A DNA stretch of 41,604 nt. Origin: Paenibacillus piri. Lineage in GTDB: Bacteria; Bacillota; Bacilli; Paenibacillales; NBRC-103111. Each line of letters begins with the position of its first letter. Positions within the stretch are counted from its first letter, which is position 1. The notes beneath the pieces are model-generated. The model did not search any database, was not told the DNA's origin, and saw only the letters and a list, made by a program, of their open reading frames with translations. The DNA lies in assembly GCF_004354045.1 (NCBI RefSeq), contig NZ_SMRT01000035.1, positions 1-41,604 of the forward strand, read 5' to 3'. The position numbers and the translations under genes are program-made. This document shows positions 1 through 7,321 of the stretch, piece after piece.

Positions 1-1
1 T

Positions 2-127
2 CCCAAGCACCAACACAAACGCGCCCTCGTCTTAACGGCAAGAAAACTTGTGCGTCTGGTCGATGTGCTGCTACGCAACGACCAACTTTATACGCCACGG
101 AGGAAGGTGAACAACGCGAAGGGATAA
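2..127 (+). mobile_element. C-terminal tail of an IS110-like transposase (cut by window edge)
   Basis: The first 41 codons are open in frame 2 and end at TAA (125-127). The basic tail contains KRALVLTARKLVRLVDVLL followed by YTPRRKV, which resembles the C-terminal end of IS110/IS1111-group transposases, where a helical ARKL..L.. segment closes the protein. Only this tail is visible, so whether the element is intact cannot be judged. The following 128-295 stretch holds no gene; it has a weak imperfect hairpin (CCCAG/CTGGG at 158-197) that may belong to the element end or to the 3' end of the pxpC-like gene. The family call is from memory of the motif and is moderate. Confidence 0.5.
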
Positions 128-295
128 CGCCTCCTTTGTCAAAGTCCTTCATGGATTCCCAGTAAAATTCTGGTAAAAAATCGGATTTTAGGCTGGGTCT
201 GATTTGATGCGTCCATTTTTCCTGACTGATCTACTTTACGGCCAAGAAAATTTCCAATTCGATTGAATCAGGGACTTGACATCATACCGCTGGAC

Positions 296-1300
296 TTATA
301 TGAAATGCATCTGAATGCTCTTTTTCAAGAAGTTCAAATTCAGCTCAGTCATCAAATAAGCTTCTTGAGCCTCGCGAAGATCGACCAGCCTGAAACGGAT
401 GCTGCTGCCAATTTGAGCTTGAGCAAGCAGGGGCAAATCCGCCGAAATAACTTGCGCCACCTTCGGGTATCCTCCCGTTGTTTGCCGGTCCGCCATCAGC
501 ACGATAAGGTTTCCGTCGGGAGGTACTTGAACCGTCCCGAACGTTACGGGCTCGGAAAGCATTTCTTTAGGCTCCCGCATATGAATCGGCTTTCCCGCCA
601 AACGGTAGCCCATCCGATCCGACTGCGGCTGCACTTTAAATTCCGTCGCAAACAAATTCTCCAGGCTGGCAGGATCAAATAACGGGTACTGCGCCCCGGG
701 GATCACCCGAATCTCCGGATTCGCCTCATAGGCGGGCATCAGCTCGAACGATACGCGCCAAGATACGGAACCGAATGCCGCATCGCGCGCATTGCCGCCA
801 AGCCGCTCCATCATTTTCGCTCCCAGCTTCGTGATCGGCTTGATGGAGAGCCGGTCGTTCTCCTTAAGCGCTCTGCCCTGAAAGCCGCCCAAGCCTGCGC
901 GAAGATAGGTCGAATAGCTGTTCATTTGCCGCGGGACATCAATCCCCCCCGAAACAGCCAAATAGCAGCGGCATCCTTCACGGGAAGATCCGAACTGAAC
1001 CGTTGCTCCCGCCTTTATATATACGGGCCTCCATAGAGGTACGGGCATGCCGTCGATTTTGGGCGATAAATCCGACCCGCAAATGGAGATTAGCGCAGGC
1101 GTCTCAAAATACAACGCAGGTCCGATTATCGTGATCTCCAATGATGCTTCCGTTTCTTCATTGCCTACTAACAGATTGGCCGTCTTATGCGCAAAGCGAT
1201 CCATCGCCCCGCTAACAATGACGCCATATTGTTGATAACCGTACCTGCCCGAATCCTGAAGCGTTGTAAGCAGGCCCGGCTTTTGCACATGAATCGTCAT
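296..1300 (-). CDS. pxpC: PxpC-like (KipA / biotin-dependent carboxyltransferase family) subunit
   Basis: A 334-residue protein beginning MTIHVQKPGLLTTLQDSGR, the characteristic opening of 5-oxoprolinase subunit C / KipA (allophanate hydrolase subunit 2 fold). Further family marks are the SGAMD motif near residue 30, the AVSGGIDVP segment, the QSDRMGYRL stretch and the GNLIVLMADRQTTGGYP block. In PxpABC the B and C subunits phosphorylate 5-oxoproline and PxpA opens the ring; KipI/KipA of Bacillus are the same families. The start follows a GGAAGGAG site and lies 4 bp after the pxpB-like stop, so the two are translationally coupled. It is the last gene of the operon. No PxpA (LamB/YcsF) gene is present in the window, so a true 5-oxoprolinase role is uncertain; a related amide or lactam substrate is possible. 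Confidence 0.88.
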   Translation of the reverse strand: MTIHVQKPGLLTTLQDSGRYGYQQYGVIVSGAMDRFAHKTANLLVGNEETEASLEITIIGPALYFETPALISICGSDLSPKIDGMPVPLWRPVYIKAGATVQFGSSREGCRCYLAVSGGIDVPRQMNSYSTYLRAGLGGFQGRALKENDRLSIKPITKLGAKMMERLGGNARDAAFGSVSWRVSFELMPAYEANPEIRVIPGAQYPLFDPASLENLFATEFKVQPQSDRMGYRLAGKPIHMREPKEMLSEPVTFGTVQVPPDGNLIVLMADRQTTGGYPKVAQVISADLPLLAQAQIGSSIRFRLVDLREAQEAYLMTELNLNFLKKSIQMHFI

Positions 1301-1304
1301 CGAC

Positions 1305-2036
1305 TTACTCCTTCCACCGATCGTACTCCTTGCGGGAAATCGGGTAAAAGCGTACCAAATTACCCGCTTCGAGCAGCGTGGGAGGTTGCTTTTCCGGCAA
1401 AAACAAAGATATCGGCGTTCTGCCGATCAACTGCCAGCCGCCCGGCGTTTCAATCGGATATACCCCTGTTTGCTCCCCTGCGATCCCAACCGTTCCCGGC
1501 GGAATCCGTAATCGGGGAGTCTGCTTGCGCGGGGCTGCAATCCGCTTGTCCATTCCACCCAAATAAGGAAAGCCCGGGGCAAACCCAAGCATGTACACCA
1601 AATACTCTCCACTCGTATGGATCTGAATGACTTCATCCGTACGGAGTCCATTGATTTCCGCGACATATTCCAAATCTACGCCAAATTCGTCTCCGTAGCA
1701 TACGGGAATTTCGACTACCCGGGGTTCGGGCACGGAACCTGTATCCATGGACGCCAATATATTTTTCAGCTTCTCCTCTACAGCGTCAAACGGATAGCGA
1801 ATGTGTTCCGTATGCGGCTCCTTGTTTTCACTAAGAAAAATTCGCATAGGATTATACACGACAGTAACCGAAGCGAATGCAGGAATATACTCGACCAGTC
1901 CGTCAAAAGGATGCTCCGCCAAATAATCGGAAAATACTCTTACTTTCGCATGTGTTTCCAAATCGACACGATCTCCAAGCTTCACTACAATTGCACTGTC
2001 CCCCATTGGAGACATTTCCACATATCGAATACCCAA
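1305..2036 (-). CDS. pxpB: PxpB-like (KipI / allophanate hydrolase subunit 1 family) subunit
   Basis: About 243 residues. The N-terminus (IRYVEMSPMGDSAIVVKLGD) and the central blocks EIPVCYGDEFGVDLEYVAE, YLVYMLGFAPGFPYLGGM and PRLRIPPGTVGIAGEQTGVYP are diagnostic of the PxpB/KipI family, which pairs with PxpC/KipA. The open frame continues upstream into the UbiX-like gene. I place the start at a TTG (2036-2034), because an AAAAGGGG site lies right after the upstream stop, although its spacing to the TTG is short (about 4 nt); a GTG at 2021 is the alternative. The arrangement UbiX-like, pxpB, pxpC is tightly packed and suggests one transcript. Its chemistry should follow the partner: ATP-dependent activation of a lactam or amide carbonyl, substrate unknown. 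Confidence 0.87.
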   Translation of the reverse strand: MGIRYVEMSPMGDSAIVVKLGDRVDLETHAKVRVFSDYLAEHPFDGLVEYIPAFASVTVVYNPMRIFLSENKEPHTEHIRYPFDAVEEKLKNILASMDTGSVPEPRVVEIPVCYGDEFGVDLEYVAEINGLRTDEVIQIHTSGEYLVYMLGFAPGFPYLGGMDKRIAAPRKQTPRLRIPPGTVGIAGEQTGVYPIETPGGWQLIGRTPISLFLPEKQPPTLLEAGNLVRFYPISRKEYDRWKE

Positions 2037-2046
2037 ACATCCCCTT

Positions 2047-2604
2047 TTATGACTGAAGCCAGCGTTTTGAAACCGCATTATCAATGCCAAGCTGATCCAA
2101 TGTTCTCGAAACCGTATGCATCACAATATCGTCAATCGTTTCCGGTTTATTATAAAATGCGGGCATGGGCGGTAATATGACCGCTCCCATGCGGGTTAGT
2201 CGCAGCATATTTTCCAAGTGAATCTCGCTTAACGGCGTTTCTCTGGGAAGAAGCACGAGCTTCCTTCTTTCTTTTAAAACAACGTCTGCGGAACGGGACA
2301 ATAAATTGTCCGAATATCCATGACTTATCGCTGCGAGCGTCTTCATACTGCACGGCGCAATGACCATTCCGTCGGTTTTAAAGGAACCGCTTGAAATAAC
2401 AGCCGCTTGATTGGAGGATGGATGCACCACCGTGGCCAAATCCTTGACCTGCTCCAATGTATACTTCGTTTCAATCGCAATCGTTTTCTCTGCCCAAGGG
2501 CTCAGAACAAGATGTGTTTCCACGCCGAGCTGCTTCAAAACCTCCAGCAGCTTTATGCCATAAATTGGACCCGTCGCGCCGGATATGCCAATTATCAGCT
2601 TCAT
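2047..2604 (-). CDS. ubiX: UbiX/Pad1-family flavin prenyltransferase
   Basis: About 185 residues, the usual UbiX length. It starts MKLIIGISGATGPIYGIKLL (Rossmann-like FMN-binding loop) and carries the family blocks SSGSFKTDGMVIAPCSMKT, a LPRETPLSEIHLENML stretch and ILPPMPAFYNKP. UbiX enzymes attach a dimethylallyl unit to FMN to make prenylated FMN, the cofactor of UbiD decarboxylases. The UbiD-family gene directly upstream is the obvious client. The start at 2604 is chosen over the longer frame (to 2670) because homologous residues begin there and a GCGGGG site precedes it. A strong hairpin lies in the 138-bp gap between it and the UbiD-like gene. Confidence 0.92.
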   Translation of the reverse strand: MKLIIGISGATGPIYGIKLLEVLKQLGVETHLVLSPWAEKTIAIETKYTLEQVKDLATVVHPSSNQAAVISSGSFKTDGMVIAPCSMKTLAAISHGYSDNLLSRSADVVLKERRKLVLLPRETPLSEIHLENMLRLTRMGAVILPPMPAFYNKPETIDDIVMHTVSRTLDQLGIDNAVSKRWLQS

Positions 2605-2662
2605 TTCATTAACCCCGCTTTGGCTGTTTAGTGCACTGCATATCGCATTTGTGAAACAGGCG

Positions 2663-2725
2663 AGCCCCAAGCAGGCCGTAGCAAGACGGAAAATTCCGTC
2701 TTGCTACGGACAAATTCTCGGGGCT
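2663..2725 (-). other. Strong intra-operon hairpin between the UbiD- and UbiX-like genes
   Basis: A perfect 15-bp stem (2676-2690 with 2695-2709, core CCGTAGCAAGACGGA) closes a 4-nt loop, and an outer AGCCCC/GGGGCT pair (2663-2668 with 2720-2725) extends it. Neither side has a U-run, so it does not look like a simple terminator. In this position it may stabilise the upstream message, be a processing site, or hold down expression of the distal genes. Confidence 0.7.
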
Positions 2726-2742
2726 GAATGACTTGAATCGAA

Positions 2743-4167
2743 CTAAAACCACTTGCCTTTTTCTTCATTCGTCAGACCGCGCAATACATCCAGCTGAGCA
2801 AGTCCGACATGTTCGACAGGAACAACCGCCCGTTTTGGAAATACAATCGGAGGCGCAGGCTTGGTTGCGTCGGCGATGACTGCGCTGGACATGCGTGGCG
2901 TATTTTTCCCGTCGGCATGATATTCCCAGTTCGTAGGCAGCAGCCCGCCCGGACCGTTCCATTTGGGAATGATAAGCAGATCGCGTTCGGCGTCGAATCG
3001 GGTGCCGATCGCCCATGCCACCTCTTCCCCGTCAAACACGTTGATGTCATCGTCGACAACAACGATATGCCGCAAATTTTCCTGTTCGGTGTTCAAAGCC
3101 GCGAACGCCGCCTTTTTCACATCCGCTTCTCTTTCCTTATGCAGCGATAAATAGCAATGCATTCTGCTGTAGAACGGCACGTTAACCGTTTTTAGGCTCG
3201 GAACCACTTCTTTTACGGTTTGATAGATGCTTCCGGAACGGGGAACCGCCCCGACGACCAGATGCTCGCGGCTGGAGGCGACAATATCCTGGAAAATCGC
3301 ATTGCGGCGATGTGTAATGCGGGTAATCCGAATGGTCGGAACAGAGCCGCCGCCCAAATAATGACCCGGCCACTCACCGAAAGGCCCTTCCACTTGATCA
3401 TAATCCGGTAAAATTTCGCCTTCCAAAATAATTTCTGCATGTGCCGGGACGAGCAAATCGGATGTTTCCGCCTTGACCAGTTCGAGCGATTCATCCATCA
3501 GAGCTCCGGCTGCCGCGTATTCGCCGCCAATGCCTTGAATTCTTGACACCGAGCCCATAACGAACCCTGGATGGTGTCCGAGAACGATGGCCACCGGGGC
3601 CGGTTTACCCTGTTTTTTATATTTTTTATAGATCAGTCCGCCGTGATGGGCGCCAAGGAACCAGACGCCCAGCTCTTTTTCATTAAAAATTTGATGACGG
3701 TAAATGCCTGCATTGATTTCTCCGGAATCCGGATCTCGGATGACCATAACACCGGCAGATAAATAGGGGCCGCCGTCCAATTCATTGTGCACAGGGATCG
3801 GAAGCTTCGACAAATCGACCGCTTCTTCCTCAATAATAACTTCCTTTACCTTCGCTTCGGATCGTTCAATCTCCGTCGGAGGGATGGGCGCTTGCAATTT
3901 TTCCCCGTATACTCTGGGAATATCCTGTACATCGCAGTTCAGGTAAAGAGCGATACGTTCATAGGAAGTAAGCACATTCGAGATGCAGGAAAGCTCGGAG
4001 CCCTTTACTTTCGTAAATAACAAGCCCGGATATTTTCCGTCTTGCGCAAGTCGCGATGCATAAGCCGTAATGCCAAACTTGGGGTCAACCTGCTGGTCCA
4101 CGACTTTCAAGCTATCCGGGTCGTGGTGAACCAAATCTTTCAGATACGTTCTCAGATCTTTGGCCAT
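2743..4167 (-). CDS. UbiD-family prFMN-dependent (de)carboxylase
   Basis: 474 residues, within the usual UbiD range. Seen motifs: GIYRHQIF (Arg157), EGPFGEWPGHYLGGG (Glu260 and Glu265 with the five-residue spacing of the E277/E282 pair in Fdc1), VVVDDDINVF and AIGTRFDAERDLLIIP near the C-terminal third. These match the Arg-Glu-Glu centre of prenyl-FMN-dependent decarboxylases. Members act on aromatic, heteroaromatic or alpha,beta-unsaturated acids; the substrate cannot be read from sequence. It lies 17 bp from the transporter lipoprotein and upstream of its maturase UbiX, so import of an acid followed by decarboxylation is the natural reading. It is not likely to serve ubiquinone synthesis, since the neighbourhood is catabolic and such Gram-positives use menaquinone. 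Confidence 0.92.
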   Translation of the reverse strand: MAKDLRTYLKDLVHHDPDSLKVVDQQVDPKFGITAYASRLAQDGKYPGLLFTKVKGSELSCISNVLTSYERIALYLNCDVQDIPRVYGEKLQAPIPPTEIERSEAKVKEVIIEEEAVDLSKLPIPVHNELDGGPYLSAGVMVIRDPDSGEINAGIYRHQIFNEKELGVWFLGAHHGGLIYKKYKKQGKPAPVAIVLGHHPGFVMGSVSRIQGIGGEYAAAGALMDESLELVKAETSDLLVPAHAEIILEGEILPDYDQVEGPFGEWPGHYLGGGSVPTIRITRITHRRNAIFQDIVASSREHLVVGAVPRSGSIYQTVKEVVPSLKTVNVPFYSRMHCYLSLHKEREADVKKAAFAALNTEQENLRHIVVVDDDINVFDGEEVAWAIGTRFDAERDLLIIPKWNGPGGLLPTNWEYHADGKNTPRMSSAVIADATKPAPPIVFPKRAVVPVEHVGLAQLDVLRGLTNEEKGKWF

Positions 4168-4184
4168 GGATCGATCATCCTTTC

Positions 4185-5198
4185 TTATGGAAGCAGTGTT
4201 AAATCAACTGTTTTGTCAAAAGGGATTTCTTTACTGATCGCGCCCAGCTCAAGCTGAGTACTTACTACCATATCGGCAGCCGCTTTGGTTATTTTCAGAT
4301 CAGCCGGAACTTTGGGCAGCTGGTTTTTAATTGCTGTCAAAAGCACATCCTGAGGAATTTTATCGAATTCCTTCGTCATAGGCTGCACAGCGCTTTGCGG
4401 ATCTTTTTGCGTGCGGTCGTTAATTTCTTTATTTATTTTCAAAAATGTTTTCATCGCATCTTTGTTTTTGTTGACCCAATCCGTCTTGGCCATAACTACG
4501 ATACCGGCATATTCAAACGGCGGATCATACAAAATCCGGTAGTTTCCGGAAGCGAGCATTTGCGCCGTCGTCGGCTCGGACACCATGCCGCCGGCCGCTT
4601 TGCCGCTTTCGATCGCCGCCAGCATCGTTGCGCCGCTGCCGCCATTAATAATCTGTACATCCTTTTCGGAGCTTATGCCTTCTTTTTCCAGGCCGGCACG
4701 CAAGCCTGTATCGGACAAGCTGCCAACTTTGGTTACAGCCAAAGTCGTCTTTTTAAGGTCGGCCAGCTTTTGGTAAGGAGCGTCTTTCTTAACGACCAGC
4801 GCATAACCGACGCCATTGAAAATTTCACCGTAAACTTTGACATCAAGGCCGTTCTTCTGCTGTCTCAGCACATGCTCGTAAGAACCGAGGTTGATGTCGA
4901 TGCTTCCGCCAACCAAAGCCTGAACGGCATCGGCGCCGGCATTAAAGCACGTTTTTTCGATTTTCAAGCCCGCTTTTTCAAACGACCCGTCATTGATTCC
5001 GATTTGCGTCAGCAGCGGCGTCATGCCTCCGCATACCAAACCGACTTTAATGCTTGTCGGAGCTTTAGCTTCCGCAGGCGGCTGGCTGCCTCCCGCAGCA
5101 GGAGCCGGATTCGGCTGGGCGGATTGAGTGCCGCAAGCCGAAACGAACATTAGTGATACGCCGAGCACTAGAGCAGAAACAGATTTAAGGTTTCTCAT
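4185..5198 (-). CDS. ABC transporter substrate-binding lipoprotein (NMT1/SsuA type)
   Basis: 337 residues with a signal peptide and lipobox ending at Cys22 (MFVSAC), then a Pro/Ala-rich linker and a periplasmic-binding fold of the NMT1/THI5/SsuA/TauA class: IKVGLVCGGMTPLLTQIGIN, a FNAGADAVQALVGGSIDINLG segment (typical of binding proteins for small organic acids, sulfonates and thiamine precursors) and a GSGATMLAAIESGKAAGGMV block. The cell-surface protein would hand the substrate to the permease 31 bp upstream and to the ATPase. Start at 5198 follows AGGGGGAA. Two cysteines after the linker (VCGG and KTCF) are unusual but their meaning is unclear. Substrate unknown; the company of UbiD suggests a carboxylate. 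Confidence 0.88.
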   Translation of the reverse strand: MRNLKSVSALVLGVSLMFVSACGTQSAQPNPAPAAGGSQPPAEAKAPTSIKVGLVCGGMTPLLTQIGINDGSFEKAGLKIEKTCFNAGADAVQALVGGSIDINLGSYEHVLRQQKNGLDVKVYGEIFNGVGYALVVKKDAPYQKLADLKKTTLAVTKVGSLSDTGLRAGLEKEGISSEKDVQIINGGSGATMLAAIESGKAAGGMVSEPTTAQMLASGNYRILYDPPFEYAGIVVMAKTDWVNKNKDAMKTFLKINKEINDRTQKDPQSAVQPMTKEFDKIPQDVLLTAIKNQLPKVPADLKITKAAADMVVSTQLELGAISKEIPFDKTVDLTLLP

Positions 5199-5229
5199 GA
5201 ATAATTCCCCCTGATATGAATCTATGTTA

Positions 5230-5994
5230 TTAGCGGTATTTCAACAATCTCCGTTCCAACTGGATCACAATTTGTTCCAATACGACAGCGATGATCATAA
5301 TAAGGAATAGACCTGTAAAAATACCGGTCGTATCCAGCATGCCGGACGAATAAGTAATGTAATAACCTAGCCCGCGATTAGCCCCTACCAGCTCGGCTAT
5401 AACGGAACCGATCAGCGCCATCCCGATATTTAACCGAAGGCTTGTCAAAATCCAAACCGTTATGGACGGCAATATGACCCATCTCAGCTTTTGCAGTCTG
5501 CTGGCCTTGTACGTCTTCATCATGTCCAGTAAATCTTTGTCTATGTTGCGGATACCTTCAAACGCGTTATAAAAGGCAACGAAAATGACCATCGCGACAA
5601 CCATCAATATTTTGGATGACATTCCGATCCCGAACCAGACGATGAAGAGCGGCGCCAATGAAACGCGAGGCAAGCTGTAAAGCGCCATAATGAAAGGATA
5701 AACCCATCGCTCGAAAATGCCGCTATAGGCAATCAGAATGCCTAATAAGGTTCCCCCTACCATCCCGATGATCAATCCGAAAATGGCTTCCTGCAACGTC
5801 ACGCTTAAATGAAACCATAAAGTACCCTTCTGCAGCATTTCGATAATACGTTCAAGGATCAAGGATGGCTTGCTTAGCCAAAATGCGTTGAATGCCCGTC
5901 CCGATAAAACTTCCCACAGGCCCAGGATGAGAATGCCCAGGATGATTCTTCCCGACCAAATTTTAACCTTGCTGTAATCGACTGCACCTGTCAT
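5230..5994 (-). CDS. ABC transporter permease (SsuC/TauC type)
   Basis: 254 residues with about six hydrophobic segments and the BPD_transp_1 signature of the nitrate/sulfonate/taurine class: ISTFE-type region replaced by GILIAYSGIFERWVYPFIMA, then PLFIVWFGIG and an EAA-loop region (ASRLQKLRWVILPS). This protein forms the membrane channel for the NMT1-type binding protein and the ATPase of the same operon. The start follows GGGGAG with good spacing and is 15 bp after the ATPase stop. Same-strand order ATPase, permease, binding protein is coherent. Confidence 0.88.
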   Translation of the reverse strand: MTGAVDYSKVKIWSGRIILGILILGLWEVLSGRAFNAFWLSKPSLILERIIEMLQKGTLWFHLSVTLQEAIFGLIIGMVGGTLLGILIAYSGIFERWVYPFIMALYSLPRVSLAPLFIVWFGIGMSSKILMVVAMVIFVAFYNAFEGIRNIDKDLLDMMKTYKASRLQKLRWVILPSITVWILTSLRLNIGMALIGSVIAELVGANRGLGYYITYSSGMLDTTGIFTGLFLIMIIAVVLEQIVIQLERRLLKYR

Positions 5995-6009
5995 GGTCTG
6001 CTCCCCTTT

Positions 6010-6783
6010 CTATTCCTCCTCGGCCATGCAATTCCAGATTTCTTTCTGGAGCTGCTTGAACCGGGGATCAAATCGGATTTCGTAAAAGGGGCGCGGACGT
6101 TCCAGAGTCACATCAAACTCAGCCTTGATTTTACCCGGACGGCTGGTCATCACTACTACCCGGTCCGAGAGCGCTATCGCCTCTTCAATATCGTGAGTGA
6201 TGAACAGCACGCTTTTCCCGACCTGTTCCCAAATCTTCAGAAACTCTTCCCCAATCTTGACTCTGGTTTGCGCATCCAAAGGTCCGAAAGGCTCGTCCAT
6301 TAAATACAGCTCCGGATCATACGCGAACGTTCTGGCCAGAGCCACTCTCTTTCTCATACCGCCGGATAACTGCTTCGGATAATAATGTTCAAAATCAGCC
6401 AATCCTACCATGCCGAGCAGGCGGCGAACCTCGTTCGTCTGTTCCGATCGGGAAAATCCTTTAATTTCAAGAGGCAAGCGCACATTATCAAAAACCGTTT
6501 TCCAAGGGAGCAGCGCATCGTTCTGGAATACCATGCCGACTTCTCCGGTTACGCCATCGATCCGCTTGCCGTCAAGCAGCGCCTCTCCGGCTGCAGGCTT
6601 TAACAGCCCCGAAGCGACCTTGAGCAAGGTAGATTTCCCGCAGCCGCTTGGACCGACAACCGAAACGAATTCGCCTTCTTTTATCGATAAATTGACGTTA
6701 TTCAATGCGACAGTGCTATGTTCCTTCGTATTATATTGAACTACCAGGTCTTGTATTTGCAGCTTTGCTTGATCTGTACTCAT
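6010..6783 (-). CDS. ABC transporter ATP-binding protein (SsuB/TauB type)
   Basis: About 257 residues with every ABC motif: Walker A GPSGCGKST, Q-loop VGMVFQNDALLPWK, signature LSGGMRKRVALARTF, Walker B LYLMDEPFGPLD and switch His in LFITHDIEEAIAL. The DALLPWKTVFDNV stretch and the C-terminal SRPGKI block are typical of the nitrate/sulfonate/taurine class. First gene of the operon. I use the ATG at 6783, since GGGAG lies 8 nt upstream of it, while the ATG five codons earlier (6798) has no good site. Two minus-strand promoter copies lie upstream. Confidence 0.92.
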   Translation of the reverse strand: MSTDQAKLQIQDLVVQYNTKEHSTVALNNVNLSIKEGEFVSVVGPSGCGKSTLLKVASGLLKPAAGEALLDGKRIDGVTGEVGMVFQNDALLPWKTVFDNVRLPLEIKGFSRSEQTNEVRRLLGMVGLADFEHYYPKQLSGGMRKRVALARTFAYDPELYLMDEPFGPLDAQTRVKIGEEFLKIWEQVGKSVLFITHDIEEAIALSDRVVVMTSRPGKIKAEFDVTLERPRPFYEIRFDPRFKQLQKEIWNCMAEEE

Positions 6784-6833
6784 CTCACGTTCTCCCATAC
6801 TGCTTGCATAGTCTTAAGCATTCCTTGTAATTC

Positions 6834-6870
6834 CGTATTTCGGTATTTTATTTCCGAATTTCGAAATACG
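6834..6870. promoter_or_regulatory. Inverted-repeat operator near the first promoter of the UbiD operon
   Basis: A perfect 9-bp inverted repeat (CGTATTTCG at 6834-6842, CGAAATACG at 6862-6870) brackets TTCCGAATTTCGAAAT-type sequence. It lies just downstream of the minus-strand -10 (6883-6888), where a repressor would block transcription. IclR-family operators are often AT-rich dyads with TTCC/GGAA halves, so the divergent IclR protein is the likely ligand (inference). Confidence 0.55.
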
Positions 6871-6872
6871 AC

Positions 6873-6919
6873 ATATACGATCATTATAGTTGGTGTTTTC
6901 AAAAAATCAAGAAAAAAAT
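6873..6919. repeat. Direct repeat copy 1 (promoter-bearing)
   Basis: The words ATATACGATCATTATAGT, GGTRTT and AAAAATCAAGAA recur in the same order and spacing at 7141-7187. Differences are few and mostly in the A/T-rich middle. The repeat includes the P1 promoter. Confidence 0.7.
6883..6910 (-). promoter_or_regulatory. Promoter P1 of the transporter-UbiD-Pxp operon
   Basis: Reading the minus strand: -35 TTGATT (6910-6905), 16-bp spacer, -10 TATAAT (6888-6883). It lies about 100 bp before the ATPase start. The same -35/-10 pair with the same spacing recurs at P2. Confidence 0.65.
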
Positions 6920-7095
6920 GCTAGATGACAGCAGGAAAAATTCGAGGCACAGTTTCTTCATTATTATTTACAGAAATTTGCAATCTGTTGCAGGTTATCA
7001 CTTCCTTTTATTTCATAATTTTGGATTCGCAATTCCGGATGTCCGCGAACGGAAGTCAATCCTTAAATTGACATATCCGTTAACATGATCATTAT

Positions 7096-7135
7096 AGAAT
7101 TCCGAATTTTGGAATTTCAATTCCGAATTTAAATT
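7096..7135. promoter_or_regulatory. Cluster of AATTCC/GGAATT dyads (probable IclR operator)
   Basis: Alternating AATTCC and GGAATT hexamers: AATTCC-7-GGAATT, then GGAATT-TC-AATTCC, then a further AATTCC-like copy at the right edge. The cluster lies between a GATCATTATAG copy and promoter P2, and repeats the TTCCGAATTT word seen at 6852-6861. It fits a multi-site operator for the divergent IclR regulator (inference). Confidence 0.55.
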
Positions 7136-7140
7136 CCTAG

Positions 7141-7187
7141 ATATACGATCATTATAGTCGGTATTAAATAAAAATCAAGAACAAAAT
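7141..7187. repeat. Direct repeat copy 2 (promoter-bearing)
   Basis: Second copy of the repeat at 6873-6919, including promoter P2. A third, shorter GATCATTATAG (7087-7097) is fused to AATTCC dyads and has no matching -35. Confidence 0.7.
7151..7178 (-). promoter_or_regulatory. Promoter P2 (duplicated copy of P1)
   Basis: Minus strand -35 TTGATT (7178-7173), 16-bp spacer, -10 TATAAT (7156-7151). The surrounding ATATACGATCATTATAGT word and the AAAAATCAAGAA word are shared with P1, so P1 and P2 look like copies of one ancestral promoter about 268 bp apart. Confidence 0.6.
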
Positions 7188-7321
7188 TTCAAACTTTTCA
7201 TCGGAATACTCGAAATATGGAATGGAGTTCATTCTTCTTTCGGTGTATACTGGATAAACGAAACCGCGAAATGATGAAATTTTCATAAGCAATCAGCATA
7301 ATCAGGAGGAAAACGCGCAAC

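Noticed and set aside
158..197. CCCAG/CTGGG hairpin as terminator of the pxpC-like gene
   Set aside because: Bulged stem without a U-tract on the minus strand; kept only as a remark.
2743..4167. UbiD/UbiX as ubiquinone biosynthesis genes
   Set aside because: Low-GC Gram-positives use menaquinone, and the genes lie in a transporter operon with an IclR regulator.
4395..5153. 252-codon open frame on the plus strand opposite the NMT1-type lipoprotein gene
   Set aside because: No ribosome site; the antisense product has no family texture and the opposite gene is clear.
7087..7118. Third GATCATTATAG copy as a third promoter
   Set aside because: It has the -10-like word but no -35 at the spacing used by P1 and P2.
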